Shown: positions 25,216-33,982 of the stretch, in pieces
How positions within the stretch are numbered: the stretch's first letter is position 1
Layout: each line of letters begins with the position of its first letter
Origin: Rathayibacter sp. SW19
GTDB taxonomy: Bacteria; Actinomycetota; Actinomycetes; Actinomycetales; Microbacteriaceae
NCBI RefSeq assembly: GCF_030866825.1
Contig: NZ_CP133020.1
Coordinates: 2,294,001-2,358,000, forward strand
Direction: 5' to 3'
DNA: 64,000 bases
Program-made: the position numbers and the translations under genes
Notes under the pieces: model-generated
The model's input: the letters and a program-made list of their open reading frames with translations, nothing else
Database searches by the model: none
Told to the model about the DNA's origin: nothing

Positions 25216-25970
25216 GAACGGCGCTCCCATGGCGGCCTCGGAACGGATGCGGCGCGGGCGTTCAGCGCGGCATCCCACGACATCGAGAGCGACTGCAACG
25301 CGCGGCGGACCTGTTCGACATCCTCTTCGGTTGCGGGGTGGTCGCCGAAGCGTACACGCAAGTAGGCGTTCAACAATGTCCGGACCGCTGAAGAGTCAGC
25401 GGGCACTCGCCTCAGGATTCGCGATGTGAATTCGGTGGGCGTTTCTGCGCCTCGGCGCTGGATGCCCGACTCGGCTGCAGCGTCTTGCACGCCCAACCAG
25501 GCCTTCACGATCGCGTCGTGCGGTTCCCGCTCCTCGTCGAGGCTCGCGATCGCACGAGAGAAGCCACGCTTGATGACGGGAGCGCTGACCGCCTCAGGCA
25601 CAACCTCGGCAACCAGATCGTCAACGGAGTCGATCGACGTCGGTGGCAACCCTTGGGCAGTCCTGTCCGGCCGTCGAGCAAGCCAGCGCAAGACGAGCAC
25701 GATTGCCGTCAATGCGGCGATTCCCACCAGAATCCAGCCGACGATCGAGAGGTCGAGCGCGCCGCGCGCGGCTCCTGGCGCGGCGGGCAACGGCGTTATG
25801 GTGCCAGTGGGCTGTTGCCGTCCGGTGGGAAAGTTCGTGTTGTGCGGTGCGCTGAAGTCGGGCACCCAGCGTATTCCGGTGAACTGGGCCGCACCTTGCA
25901 ATCCGACGCTGACGACGAGGACAGCGCCGAGCAGTATGCAGCCGATCAGGATCGCACCGGAGCGTTTCAT
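25212..25970 (-). CDS. DUF4129 domain-containing membrane protein
   Basis: This 252 aa protein opens the operon. It has an N-terminal hydrophobic segment (residues ~5-25), an extracytoplasmic Pro-rich stretch, a second helix (~75-93) and a cytoplasmic C-terminal domain. That domain holds AIVKAWLGVQDAAAESGIQRRGAETPTEFTSRIL, the Ala-Trp and R-x-x-x-TP-x-E-F pattern of DUF4129. DUF4129 is often fused to or beside transglutaminase-like proteins; none is present here. The downstream gene overlaps by ATGA. Confidence 0.85.
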   Translation of the reverse strand: MKRSGAILIGCILLGAVLVVSVGLQGAAQFTGIRWVPDFSAPHNTNFPTGRQQPTGTITPLPAAPGAARGALDLSIVGWILVGIAALTAIVLVLRWLARRPDRTAQGLPPTSIDSVDDLVAEVVPEAVSAPVIKRGFSRAIASLDEEREPHDAIVKAWLGVQDAAAESGIQRRGAETPTEFTSRILRRVPADSSAVRTLLNAYLRVRFGDHPATEEDVEQVRRALQSLSMSWDAALNARAASVPRPPWERRS

Positions 25971-26058
25971 CGCTGCTCTTCGACGCTGCCTGGTGCCACG
26001 TTCGTCATCCGTTCACCGTACCGCGCCGAGCCTCGCCGACAGGCCGCTGATCCTGGGC

Positions 26059-28122
26059 TCAGGCGTGCCCGGCTTTCTCCATTTGCCGAAGGTCACGTTT
26101 GAGGTCGCCCAGCTCGTCGCGCAGTCGCGCGGCCAACTCGAATTTCAGTTCGCCGGCCGCGGCGAGCATCTGGTCGTTCAGATCGGCGATCAACGCTTCG
26201 AGCTCGTTCGCTCCAGCAGCGGCGATACCCACGTGACGCAGATTCGGCGTCGGCGCCCTCTTCTTGCTGTCACGCCCGGCGAGCATCTTCGCAGTGTCCG
26301 CCCCTTCTCTGGCCAGCACATCGGTGATGTCTGCGATCTTCTTGCGCAGCGGCGTCGGGTCGATGCCGTTTTCAGTGTTGTACTCGACCTGCTTGGCGCG
26401 ACGGCGGGTCGTCTCGTCGATGGCCTGTTTCATCGAATCGGTCAGCACGTCCGCGTACATGATGACCTGGCCGGAGACGTTCCTGGCGGCGCGTCCGATT
26501 GTCTGGATGAGCGATGTCGATGACCGCAAGAACCCTTCTTTGTCCGCGTCGAGTATCGCAACCAGGGACACTTCGGGCAGGTCGAGGCCTTCACGAAGCA
26601 GATTGATGCCGACCAGCACGTCGTAGACGCCCTGCCGCAATTCTGTCAGCAGTTCTACCCGGCGCAACGTGTCGACGTCGGAGTGCAGATAGCGCACGCG
26701 AACGCCGGCTTCGGCGAAGTAGCCGGTGAGTTCCTCAGCCATCTTCTTGGTCAGTGTCGTCACCAGAACGCGTTCGTTGCGTTCTTCGCGCACGCGGATC
26801 TCCTCAAGCAGATCGTCGATTTGACCCTTGGTCGGCTTGACGATGATCTGCGGGTCGATCAGACCCGTGGGGCGGATGATCTGCTCGACGATGCCCGCAC
26901 CGAGCCCCATTTCGTAACGGCCGGGCGTTGCGGACAGATAGACCGTCTGACCGACTCTGTCTTTGAATTCGTTCCACTTCAGCGGGCGGTTGTCGAGCGC
27001 GCTCGGCAATCGGAAGCCATGCTCGACGAGTGTGCGCTTGCGTGAAGCGTCGCCCTCGTACATGGCCCCGATCTGCGGCACGGTCACGTGTGATTCGTCG
27101 ATGACGACGAGGAAATCATCTGGAAAGTAGTCGAGCAGGCAGTGCGGGGCCTCCCCAGGTGCGCGGCCGTCGATGTGTCTTGAGTAGTTCTCGATGCCGG
27201 AGCAGAACCCGATCTGCTCCATCATCTCCAAGTCGAATGTCGTACGCATCCGCAGGCGTTGCGCCTCGAGCAGCTTTCCGGCGCGTTCGAGTTCGGTGAG
27301 GCGTTCCTCGAGTTCGATCTTGATCGTTCCGATCGCGCGTTGCATGGTTTCCGGGCTCGCCGCATAGTGGGTTGCCGGAAAGACCGACACCGCATCCATC
27401 CGTGAAATGATCTCGCCGGTCAGCGGGTGCAGCGCGTACAGTGCTTCGATCTCGTCACCGAAGAGTTCGATGCGGATGGCGTGCTCCTCGTAGACCGGAA
27501 TGATCTCGATGGTGTCACCTCGTACGCGGAACTTGCCGCGCGAGAAGTCGACGTCGTTGCGCTCGTACTGCATACCGACGAACATGCGAATCAAGCGGTC
27601 GCGCCCAACCTGCTGGCCGACCTGCAGCGCCGCCATCGCGTCGAGGTACTCTTCGGCGGCGCCGAGGCCGTAGATGCAGGACACGGTCGAAACCACGACG
27701 ACGTCTCGCCGGCTGAGCAGTGAGTTCGTGGTCGAGTGCCTCAGTCGCTCGACCTCGGAGTTGATTGACGAGTCCTTCTCGATGAAGGTGTCCGTCTGCG
27801 GCACATATGCCTCTGGCTGGTAGTAGTCGTAATACGACACGAAGTACTCAACGGCGTTGTTCGGCATGAGCTCGCGGAATTCGTTGGCCAATTGCGCGGC
27901 GAGCGTTTTGTTGTGTGAGAGTACGAGTGTCGGTCGTTGCACCTGCTCGATCAGCCAGGCGGTTGTCGCCGACTTGCCTGTGCCGGTGGCGCCGAGCAGA
28001 ACGACGTCGGTTTCGCCCGCGTTGATCCGCGCCGCCAGTTCGGCGATCGCTTGTGGCTGATCACCGCTTGGCGAGTACTCGCTGATGACCTCGAACGGAT
28101 GCACAGCGCGGGTTGGTTCCAT
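26059..28122 (-). CDS. uvrB: Excinuclease ABC subunit B
   Basis: UvrB is the helicase-like subunit that verifies DNA damage and loads UvrC; 687 aa. Walker A GATGTGKSATT near residue 44, the beta-hairpin YYDYYQPEAYVPQTDTFIEKD near 95-115, DEAD-like VVIDESHV and the SF2 motif QTIGRAARN are present. The C-terminal UVR domain (ELEALIADLNDQMLAAAGELKFELAARLRDEL region) contacts UvrC. The ATG at 28122 lies 6 nt after TAAACT, predicting a leaderless mRNA. It is not adjacent to uvrA, unlike the common uvrBA order. Confidence 0.97.
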   Translation of the reverse strand: MEPTRAVHPFEVISEYSPSGDQPQAIAELAARINAGETDVVLLGATGTGKSATTAWLIEQVQRPTLVLSHNKTLAAQLANEFRELMPNNAVEYFVSYYDYYQPEAYVPQTDTFIEKDSSINSEVERLRHSTTNSLLSRRDVVVVSTVSCIYGLGAAEEYLDAMAALQVGQQVGRDRLIRMFVGMQYERNDVDFSRGKFRVRGDTIEIIPVYEEHAIRIELFGDEIEALYALHPLTGEIISRMDAVSVFPATHYAASPETMQRAIGTIKIELEERLTELERAGKLLEAQRLRMRTTFDLEMMEQIGFCSGIENYSRHIDGRAPGEAPHCLLDYFPDDFLVVIDESHVTVPQIGAMYEGDASRKRTLVEHGFRLPSALDNRPLKWNEFKDRVGQTVYLSATPGRYEMGLGAGIVEQIIRPTGLIDPQIIVKPTKGQIDDLLEEIRVREERNERVLVTTLTKKMAEELTGYFAEAGVRVRYLHSDVDTLRRVELLTELRQGVYDVLVGINLLREGLDLPEVSLVAILDADKEGFLRSSTSLIQTIGRAARNVSGQVIMYADVLTDSMKQAIDETTRRRAKQVEYNTENGIDPTPLRKKIADITDVLAREGADTAKMLAGRDSKKRAPTPNLRHVGIAAAGANELEALIADLNDQMLAAAGELKFELAARLRDELGDLKRDLRQMEKAGHA

Positions 28123-28128
28123 GATTCA

Positions 28129-28134
28129 AGTTTA
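28129..28134 (-). promoter_or_regulatory. Predicted leaderless -10 box of uvrB
   Basis: TAAACT on the reverse strand ends 6 nt before ATG 28122. No ribosome-binding site is evident. Confidence 0.55.
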
Positions 28135-28189
28135 TGGAGAACCACAGACACTCGGCCGTCGTATGCTCGCGGGCACGAGTGCCGCCGTG

Positions 28190-28684
28190 TTACCGGTTGC
28201 GATTGCGGTGCCGGTCGCGGCCGCGATCGCGCGTGTCCCACCCGCCAGCGCCGTATACGAGGATTCCCGCCACCGGAATCAGCAGGAACCAAAGCCAGGC
28301 AACGCTGTAGCCCCACAGGGTGCCGGTGAGAAAGAACAGTGCGACGGCCACGAACGGTGCGATGGCGGCAAGCGCGTACTGCCCGTTGCGCAATGCCTTC
28401 TCACCGGGAGCGGCCTCAGTCGGCTCCGCGAATGCTTCGTGCGCGCTCCGGGGTGGAAGCGGGTGGGAACCGGTTGAGGGCGTCGTCCCGGCGGGGAGGT
28501 CAGCGAACACCGGTGCGAGGTCCCCGCGCGTTGTCGCGGCGCGAACGGACGCTGCGCGCTCCGCCGCTTCCGCGTCAGTCAGTCTGCCTTCTGTCGCAAA
28601 CTGGTCGAGGGCTGCGACGGCTTCGTCCCGTTCTGCATTGCTGAGTCGGAGATTGCGGGTTGCTGGGTCGGAGAAATCGATCAC
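28190..28684 (-). CDS. DUF1707 domain-containing membrane protein
   Basis: From GTG 28684 the product has 164 aa. The N-terminal ~55 residues form the actinobacterial DUF1707 domain (RLSNAERDEAVAALDQFATEGRLTDAEAAERAASVRAATTRGDLAPVFADLP). A polar linker is followed by two transmembrane helices (YALAAIAPFVAVALFFLTG; AWLWFLLIPVAGILVYG) and a short RDRGRDRHRNRNR tail. The function of this family is unknown. It begins 14 nt after coaE and is probably co-transcribed with it. Confidence 0.82.
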   Translation of the reverse strand: MIDFSDPATRNLRLSNAERDEAVAALDQFATEGRLTDAEAAERAASVRAATTRGDLAPVFADLPAGTTPSTGSHPLPPRSAHEAFAEPTEAAPGEKALRNGQYALAAIAPFVAVALFFLTGTLWGYSVAWLWFLLIPVAGILVYGAGGWDTRDRGRDRHRNRNR

Positions 28685-28698
28685 GCGTACATTCTTGC

Positions 28699-29334
28699 CT
28701 AACCGTGCCGTGCGTGCGAGTCGGCATCGCCTGATCCGCGCACGGTCTGCCACAACTCGTCCGCCTGCTGCAGCGTCTGTGCCAGCGACCCGCCGGTGTC
28801 GATCACAACGTCGGCGACAGCGAGCCGGTCAGCATCGGATGCTTGCGCTGCGACGCGCGCCGCGGCATCCGCCTGTGAATATCCGCGCAACTCGACGAGC
28901 CGACTAATTCTCGTCTCGGCCGGGGCATGCGCGACGACGACGCGGTCGAATTTCAGCGGTCGACCCTCAGCAACCTCGGTCAGAAGGGGAACGTCGTAGA
29001 CGACAACAGCGCCCGGGTCGTTCGCCTCGGCGAGCGCGAACAACTCGCGCGCGCGAGCCCACACCGCAGGGTGCGTGATGGCGTTGAGGCTCAGTCGGCT
29101 TGCCTCGTCCGAGAACACGATGCCGGCGAGCGCCTGCCGGTCCAAGCTGCCGTCCGTGCGGATCACGGATGGCCCGAATCGCTTCGCTATCGCGTGCAGC
29201 GCAGGCGTTCCCGGTTCGACAACCTCGCGTGCCAGCCGGTCAGCGTCGACGACCACGGCACCGTGCTCCGCGAGCCGGGCAGCGACGGTCGATTTTCCGG
29301 AGGCGATTCCGCCGGTGAGCGCGAGGAGATGCAC
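28699..29334 (-). CDS. coaE: Dephospho-CoA kinase
   Basis: It catalyses the final step of CoA synthesis, phosphorylating the ribose 3'-OH; 211 aa. P-loop LTGGIASGKSTVAARL (residues 6-21), DADRLAREVV and the VYDVPLLTE core are typical. It lacks the C-terminal GrpB-like UPF0157 domain that many mycobacterial CoaE proteins carry. The GTG start lies 6 nt after TAGTCT, indicating a leaderless transcript separate from rpsA, whose terminator precedes it. Confidence 0.95.
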   Translation of the reverse strand: MHLLALTGGIASGKSTVAARLAEHGAVVVDADRLAREVVEPGTPALHAIAKRFGPSVIRTDGSLDRQALAGIVFSDEASRLSLNAITHPAVWARARELFALAEANDPGAVVVYDVPLLTEVAEGRPLKFDRVVVAHAPAETRISRLVELRGYSQADAAARVAAQASDADRLAVADVVIDTGGSLAQTLQQADELWQTVRGSGDADSHARHG

Positions 29335-29340
29335 TCAGAC

Positions 29341-29346
29341 AGACTA
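29341..29346 (-). promoter_or_regulatory. Predicted leaderless -10 box of coaE
   Basis: TAGTCT on the reverse strand ends 6 nt before GTG 29334, just downstream of the rpsA terminator. Confidence 0.55.
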
Positions 29347-29363
29347 CCCGGCCCACAAGAACA

Positions 29364-29400
29364 CGAAACGGCCGAGCCCATTGCGGGCCCGGCCGTTTCG
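29364..29400 (-). terminator. Hairpin terminator of rpsA
   Basis: CGAAACGGCC at 29364-29373 pairs with GGCCGTTTCG at 29391-29400, and inner GCCC/GGGC bases extend the stem. It lies 10 nt after the rpsA stop and, read on the reverse strand, is followed by TGTTCTTGT. Confidence 0.85.
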
Positions 29401-29410
29401 CGTGTGACGA

Positions 29411-30868
29411 TCAGCTATTGCTGGAGAGCTTCTCCCGCAGAGCAGCAAGCGACTCGTCATCTGCGAGCGTGCCGGCCGAGGCAGCGGACGTGTCATTCGT
29501 GAACGTCGAGGCGGCGCCGCCACGTGTGCCGGCAGCCTCCTCTTCGAGTCCCTTTGCGACCTGCTTCTTGTGAGCCTCCCAGCGAGCCTGGGCGGCAGCG
29601 TAGTCCTGCTCCCACTTCTCGCGCTGGCTGTCGAAGCCTTCCTTCCACTCGTTCGTCTCCGGGTCGAAGCCCTCGGGGTACTTGTAGTTTCCGGCCTCGT
29701 CGTATTCGGTGAGCATGCCGTACAGCGCCGGGTCGAACTCGGTGCCCTCTGGGTCCACGCCCTCGTTGGCCTGCTTGAGCGAGAGCGAGATGCGACGACG
29801 GTCGAGGTCGATATCGATGACCTTGACGAAGACGTCCTCGCCGACCGAGACGACCTGCTCGGCGAGTTCGACGTGCTTGCCGGAGAGTTCGGAGATGTGA
29901 ACGAGGCCCTCGATGCCGTCTGCGACGCGAACGAACGCACCGAACGGAACGAGCTTCGTGACCTTGCCCGGTGCGACCTGGCCGATGGCGTGCGTACGCG
30001 CGAACACCTGCCACGGGTCCTCCTGCGTTGCCTTCAGCGACAGCGAGACGCGCTCGCGGTCGAGGTCGACCTCGAGAATCTCGACGGTGACCTCCTGGCC
30101 GACCTCCACAACCTCGCTGGCATGCTCGATGTGCTTCCAGCTGAGCTCGGAGACGTGCACGAGACCGTCGACGCCGCCGAGGTCCACGAACGCACCGAAG
30201 TTGACGATCGAGGAGACGACGCCCTTGCGGACCTGACCCTTTTGAAGGTTGTTGAGGAAGGTGGTACGGCTCTCGGACTGAGTCTGCTCCAGCAGGGCAC
30301 GGCGCGACAGAACCACGTTGTTGCGGTTCTTGTCGAGTTCGAGAATCTTGGCTTCGATCTCCTGGCCAAGGTACGGGGTCAGGTCGCGAACGCGACGGAG
30401 CTCGATCAGCGATGCCGGAAGGAAGCCACGCAGGCCGATGTCGACGATCAGGCCGCCCTTGACGACCTCGATGACCGATCCGGTCACCACGCCATCGGCA
30501 TCCTTGATCTTCTCCACGTCGCCCCATGCGCGCTCGTACTGGGCCCGCTTCTTTGACAGGATGAGGCGGCCTTCTTTGTCCTCCTTCTGGAGAACAAGGG
30601 CTTCGACGGTGTCACCGACGTTGACGACCTCGCTCGGGTCGACGTCGTGCTTGATCGACAGTTCACGCGAGGGGATGACGCCCTCGGTCTTGTAACCGAC
30701 GTCGAGCAGAACCTCGTCGCGGTCGATCTTCACAACGGTGCCCTCGATGAGGTCTCCGTCGTTGAAGAACTTCAAAGTCTTTTCGACCGCGGCAAGAAAA
30801 TCTTCAGCAGAACCGATGTCGTTGATCGCGACCTGCTTGGTTGCCTTTTCGGTCGTTGCGATTGTCAT
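29411..30868 (-). CDS. rpsA: 30S ribosomal protein S1
   Basis: S1 is the mRNA-binding protein of the small subunit. This actinobacterial form has 485 aa and four S1 OB-fold domains (residues ~35-105, 120-190, 205-275, 290-360), shorter than the six-domain E. coli protein. Repeated GLVHVSELS/GLVHISELS and GxVxxIxxFGAFV patterns mark the domains. The C-terminal ~110 residues are acidic and Trp/Tyr-rich and probably flexible. Start ATG 30868 has GGAG upstream. It is transcribed divergently from the baeRF gene. Confidence 0.97.
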   Translation of the reverse strand: MTIATTEKATKQVAINDIGSAEDFLAAVEKTLKFFNDGDLIEGTVVKIDRDEVLLDVGYKTEGVIPSRELSIKHDVDPSEVVNVGDTVEALVLQKEDKEGRLILSKKRAQYERAWGDVEKIKDADGVVTGSVIEVVKGGLIVDIGLRGFLPASLIELRRVRDLTPYLGQEIEAKILELDKNRNNVVLSRRALLEQTQSESRTTFLNNLQKGQVRKGVVSSIVNFGAFVDLGGVDGLVHVSELSWKHIEHASEVVEVGQEVTVEILEVDLDRERVSLSLKATQEDPWQVFARTHAIGQVAPGKVTKLVPFGAFVRVADGIEGLVHISELSGKHVELAEQVVSVGEDVFVKVIDIDLDRRRISLSLKQANEGVDPEGTEFDPALYGMLTEYDEAGNYKYPEGFDPETNEWKEGFDSQREKWEQDYAAAQARWEAHKKQVAKGLEEEAAGTRGGAASTFTNDTSAASAGTLADDESLAALREKLSSNS

Positions 30869-30951
30869 TGAGTAATTACTCCAGTGTGGACATGAATCAG
30901 GCCGTGAACAGAGCATTGCAGTGATGTTTTCCGCCACGGCAGGCGAATAGG

Positions 30952-30969
30952 ACGTCACAAACGTGACGT
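30952..30969. promoter_or_regulatory. 18 bp perfect-arm palindrome between rpsA and the baeRF gene
   Basis: ACGTCAC (30952-30958), spacer AAAC, then GTGACGT (30963-30969). It lies in the 196 bp divergent promoter region, 84 nt from rpsA and 96 nt from the baeRF start. Arms of this quality are typical of a dimeric regulator site; the regulator is unknown. Confidence 0.5.
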
Positions 30970-31064
30970 TCCATCCTAACGGTGTTTTCCGGGACGATAC
31001 AAACGAGATTCCGCTGTCAGCGCACCGTAGGCTGGCAGCAGTCACACCCAATGAAGGGAGCATG

Positions 31065-32228
31065 ATGTCAGTCCAGTATGAACTGCCCGATGCGGAAGAT
31101 TTTCTGCGGCTTGCGCAGCGTCGTGATCATTCGATCACTGTTTACGCAGCGACCTCTCCTGTCGTCGGCAGACGCGAAGCGAGCTTCACCGCGGTGAAGA
31201 GTGCGTTCGACGATGCGATCGAGCGGGTTGCGGCATCCGGAGCGTCGCATGCGCTGCGTACGGCGTTGCACGGCCAGTGGTCGCGGATCGCTGCCGATCA
31301 GCAGCTCTGGGGCAATCTGGCCTCCTCGCTTGCGCTCTTCGTCGCCGAGGATTTCAGCGAGGTCTTCGTGCTTCCCAATCGACTGGAGAACCAGTTGCAG
31401 GTCGCCGAGTATTTCGACATCGGGCAGTTGTTGCGTTCGGTGACCTTTCCACAAGAGGCGTACGCAGTGCTGCTGTCTGCGAACGAATGGAGTCTGTGGT
31501 TCGCGACCGCAGAGGCACGCGCTGCGAAGGTCGAGGTTGCCGCAGCGCATCCGGCGAACCTGGACGAGGCGACGAACCGCGACCCGATTCCCGAGCGCGA
31601 ACGTCAGGGCAGGCTCATCGGTGACGAGGGGCGCAAGACCCTCATGGACACCTATGCGAAACGGGTCAGCGACGCGGTGGCGAAGGAACTCGCCGAGCGT
31701 GACCCGCGCGAATCCGATGTCGTTTTCATCTTCGCCAACGAGCCGCTGCTGAGCATGTTCCAGTCGCGCGGTGTTCGCGAGCGTGTCCTGCTCCCCGTTT
31801 CGGGCGCTCCTGATCGTCTGACCGCCGCCGAGATCGACAAGGTCATGCGCGACCGGCTGTCCGAGTGGAACGCACGGACAGCCCAAGACGAGGTGGACGC
31901 GATCGCGAACGACAGCGGTAACGGCCTCGCTGCGACCGAGCTCTCGACGATCGCGCGGGCGGCCGTGAGCGGTGCCGTGCGAACCCTCGTGTTCGCGTTC
32001 TCTGTCGATGTCAACGGCACCTTCGACGACGCGTCCGGTGCGATCGAGTTCGCTCCGGACAACGGAACGCGGATGCCTTCGGGCGAGCCGGCCTACGACG
32101 TGCTGTCGCGCATCGCCGTCAGTGTGCTCGCACGCGGCGGCAGCGTCGTCGCCGTTCGCCCGGACGAGGTTGCATCTGCGGCATGGGATGGCACGGCGAT
32201 CGCGCGGTTGCGCTTTCCCCTCGGCTGA
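31065..32228 (+). CDS. baeRF-family protein (bacterial archaeo-eukaryotic release factor-like, family 11 type)
   Basis: 387 aa. The N-terminal domain includes RDHSITVYAATSPV, then LFVAEDFSEVFVLPNRLENQLQVAEYFDIGQLLRSVTFP (shown here by its LPNRL and FDIGQLLR cores) and AYAVLLSANEWSLWF. The C-terminal half has the eRF1 domain-3/L7Ae-like DVVFIFANEPLLSMF and VRTLVFAFSVD. These match bacterial proteins related to eRF1/aRF1, predicted to act on ribosomes; no GGQ motif is visible. Two adjacent ATGs occur and I chose the second (31065), after AAGGGAG. It diverges from rpsA. Confidence 0.8.
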   Translation: MSVQYELPDAEDFLRLAQRRDHSITVYAATSPVVGRREASFTAVKSAFDDAIERVAASGASHALRTALHGQWSRIAADQQLWGNLASSLALFVAEDFSEVFVLPNRLENQLQVAEYFDIGQLLRSVTFPQEAYAVLLSANEWSLWFATAEARAAKVEVAAAHPANLDEATNRDPIPERERQGRLIGDEGRKTLMDTYAKRVSDAVAKELAERDPRESDVVFIFANEPLLSMFQSRGVRERVLLPVSGAPDRLTAAEIDKVMRDRLSEWNARTAQDEVDAIANDSGNGLAATELSTIARAAVSGAVRTLVFAFSVDVNGTFDDASGAIEFAPDNGTRMPSGEPAYDVLSRIAVSVLARGGSVVAVRPDEVASAAWDGTAIARLRFPLG

Positions 32229-32288
32229 ACTCGCCCGGCGAGGCTGATCTCGCACGGCGAGGCTGAACCCGCCAGGCGAGGCTGATCA
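32223..32288. repeat. 19 bp tandem repeat, about 3.5 copies, between convergent genes
   Basis: Units of the GGCTGAACTCGCCCGGCGA type at 32223-32241, 32242-32260 and 32261-32279, then a partial copy to 32288. The array spans the stop of the baeRF gene and reaches the stop of the DUF885 gene. Confidence 0.85.
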
Positions 32289-33959
32289 GCCGAACATCGC
32301 CACCTTGAGTGTGTCGAGACCGACACCGCCGATGTTGAGAGCCTTCGCGTGGAATTCCTTGAAGTCGAAGGCAGCGCCCTCGCGACGCTGGTACTCGTCG
32401 CGGAGCTGCTCCCAGATGCGCTGTCCGACCTTGTATGACGGCGCCTGCCCGGGCCAGCCGAGGTACCGATTCACCTCGAAACGCACGAATCCCTCGTTCA
32501 TATTCACGTTCTCTGCGAGGAACTCGAACGCGTCGTCGCCGGTCCACACACCGGCGCCGTCCGGTCGCTGCTTCTCGAGGTGCACGCCGATGTCGAGCAC
32601 AACACGCGCTGCGCGCATCCGCTGGCCGTCGAGCATCCCGAGCCGGTCTGCCGGGTCGTCGAGGTAACCGAGTTGCTCCATCAGACGCTCCGCGTACAGC
32701 GCCCAGCCCTCCGCATGCCCGGATGTGCCTGCGATCCGGCGCCAGCTGTTCAATTGGGCCTTGTTGTATGTCGCAATGCCGATCTGCAGATGGTGACCCG
32801 GAACGCCCTCGTGGTAGACGGTGGTCAGTTCACGCCACGTGTCGAACTCGGTGACGCCCTTGGGCACACTCCACCACATCCGACCGGCACGAGCGAAGTC
32901 GTCGCTCGGGCCGGTGTAGTAAATGCCACCCTCCTGGGTGGGGGCGATCATGCACTCGAGGTTGCGCAACTCCTGGGGAATGTCGAAGTGGGTTGAACCG
33001 AGTTCTTCGATCGCGCGATCGCTTGTCTCCTGCATCCACCGCTGAAGCGCGTCTGTGCCCTCGAGTTTGCGGCTGGCGTCACCGTCGAGAAATTCGATCG
33101 CCTCGGCCACGGACGCACCGGGCTTGATCTCCTTCGCGATCGCCTCCTGCTCAGTGACCATTCGGCGTAGTTCCTCGACACCCCACTCGTACGTCTCGTC
33201 GAGATCGATTGTCGCGCCGAGGAAATCGCGGGAGGCGAGCGCGTAGAGTTCGCGGCCGACGGCATCCTTTTCGGGGGCGTGCCCCGCCAACTCGGCTTTC
33301 AGGAACGCCGAGAGATCCGCGTATGCTTGCGCGGACTCCCTGGCCGCCGCCGCCAAGTCGCTGCGCAGCGACGCAGGAAGGTCGCTGTCACCGGCACGCG
33401 CATTCTGCGCCAGTTCGAAGAAGAAGCCGTCTGCCGCAACCTGCTTGTCTGCTTGGGCGATGACCTCTCGCACTTGACGGATGGCTGGGACGTTGCCGGA
33501 GGCGATTCCGCTGCGCAGCGTCTGAATGTAGCCGGCCATTGCCGCAGGCAGGTTGTGCATCCGGGTGGCGATGTTCGACCAGTCCTCTTCGGATGCCGTC
33601 GGTGACAGGTCGAAGATCTCCCGCAACGACTGTGGTGGTGAGGCGATCACGTTCAGGTCGCGCTGAGCGAATCCGGCATCGTGCTTCTCGACCGCGAGCT
33701 CGAGTTCCCGGGTCAGGTCTAGTTGCGTCACCGTGTCGATGTCATCGACAGGTTCTGCTTGGCGGATTGCGGCCAGTGCGGCCTTCGCTGCTGCCGCCGC
33801 GGCATCAAGGCCGTTGGGTGAATAGTCACCGTATTCGCCTTCGCGGCCAGGTCGGCCGAGATAAACATGGAACTCGGGGTACAACTCCAACTGGGTGTCG
33901 ACCCACTGCTCGGCGATCTCGTCGATCGGCGTGGGTTGCCGTGATTCTTCGTTTGTCAT
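32286..33959 (-). CDS. DUF885 family protein (predicted zinc metallopeptidase)
   Basis: 557 aa, the usual length for DUF885. The zinc-site motif is TTVYHEGVPGHHLQIG (HExxxxHH type), followed by GHAEGWALYAERLMEQLGY, whose glutamate may be the third ligand. No signal peptide is seen, so it is probably cytoplasmic. A peptidase or dipeptidyl-carboxypeptidase role is inferred from the motif only. The ATG at 33959 lies 7 nt after TAGGCT, predicting a leaderless mRNA. Monocistronic: polA is separated by a dispersed repeat. Confidence 0.9.
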   Translation of the reverse strand: MTNEESRQPTPIDEIAEQWVDTQLELYPEFHVYLGRPGREGEYGDYSPNGLDAAAAAAKAALAAIRQAEPVDDIDTVTQLDLTRELELAVEKHDAGFAQRDLNVIASPPQSLREIFDLSPTASEEDWSNIATRMHNLPAAMAGYIQTLRSGIASGNVPAIRQVREVIAQADKQVAADGFFFELAQNARAGDSDLPASLRSDLAAAARESAQAYADLSAFLKAELAGHAPEKDAVGRELYALASRDFLGATIDLDETYEWGVEELRRMVTEQEAIAKEIKPGASVAEAIEFLDGDASRKLEGTDALQRWMQETSDRAIEELGSTHFDIPQELRNLECMIAPTQEGGIYYTGPSDDFARAGRMWWSVPKGVTEFDTWRELTTVYHEGVPGHHLQIGIATYNKAQLNSWRRIAGTSGHAEGWALYAERLMEQLGYLDDPADRLGMLDGQRMRAARVVLDIGVHLEKQRPDGAGVWTGDDAFEFLAENVNMNEGFVRFEVNRYLGWPGQAPSYKVGQRIWEQLRDEYQRREGAAFDFKEFHAKALNIGGVGLDTLKVAMFG

Positions 33960-33966
33960 GGCTGAA

Positions 33967-33972
33967 AGCCTA
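33967..33972 (-). promoter_or_regulatory. Predicted leaderless -10 box of the DUF885 gene
   Basis: TAGGCT on the reverse strand ends 7 nt before ATG 33959; no ribosome-binding site is visible. Confidence 0.6.
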
Positions 33973-33982
33973 GGGCGCCGCC

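Noticed and set aside
31068..32255. 395 aa reverse open frame opposite the baeRF gene
   Set aside because: The forward frame has family motifs and a ribosome site; the reverse frame is Arg/His-rich shadow sequence.
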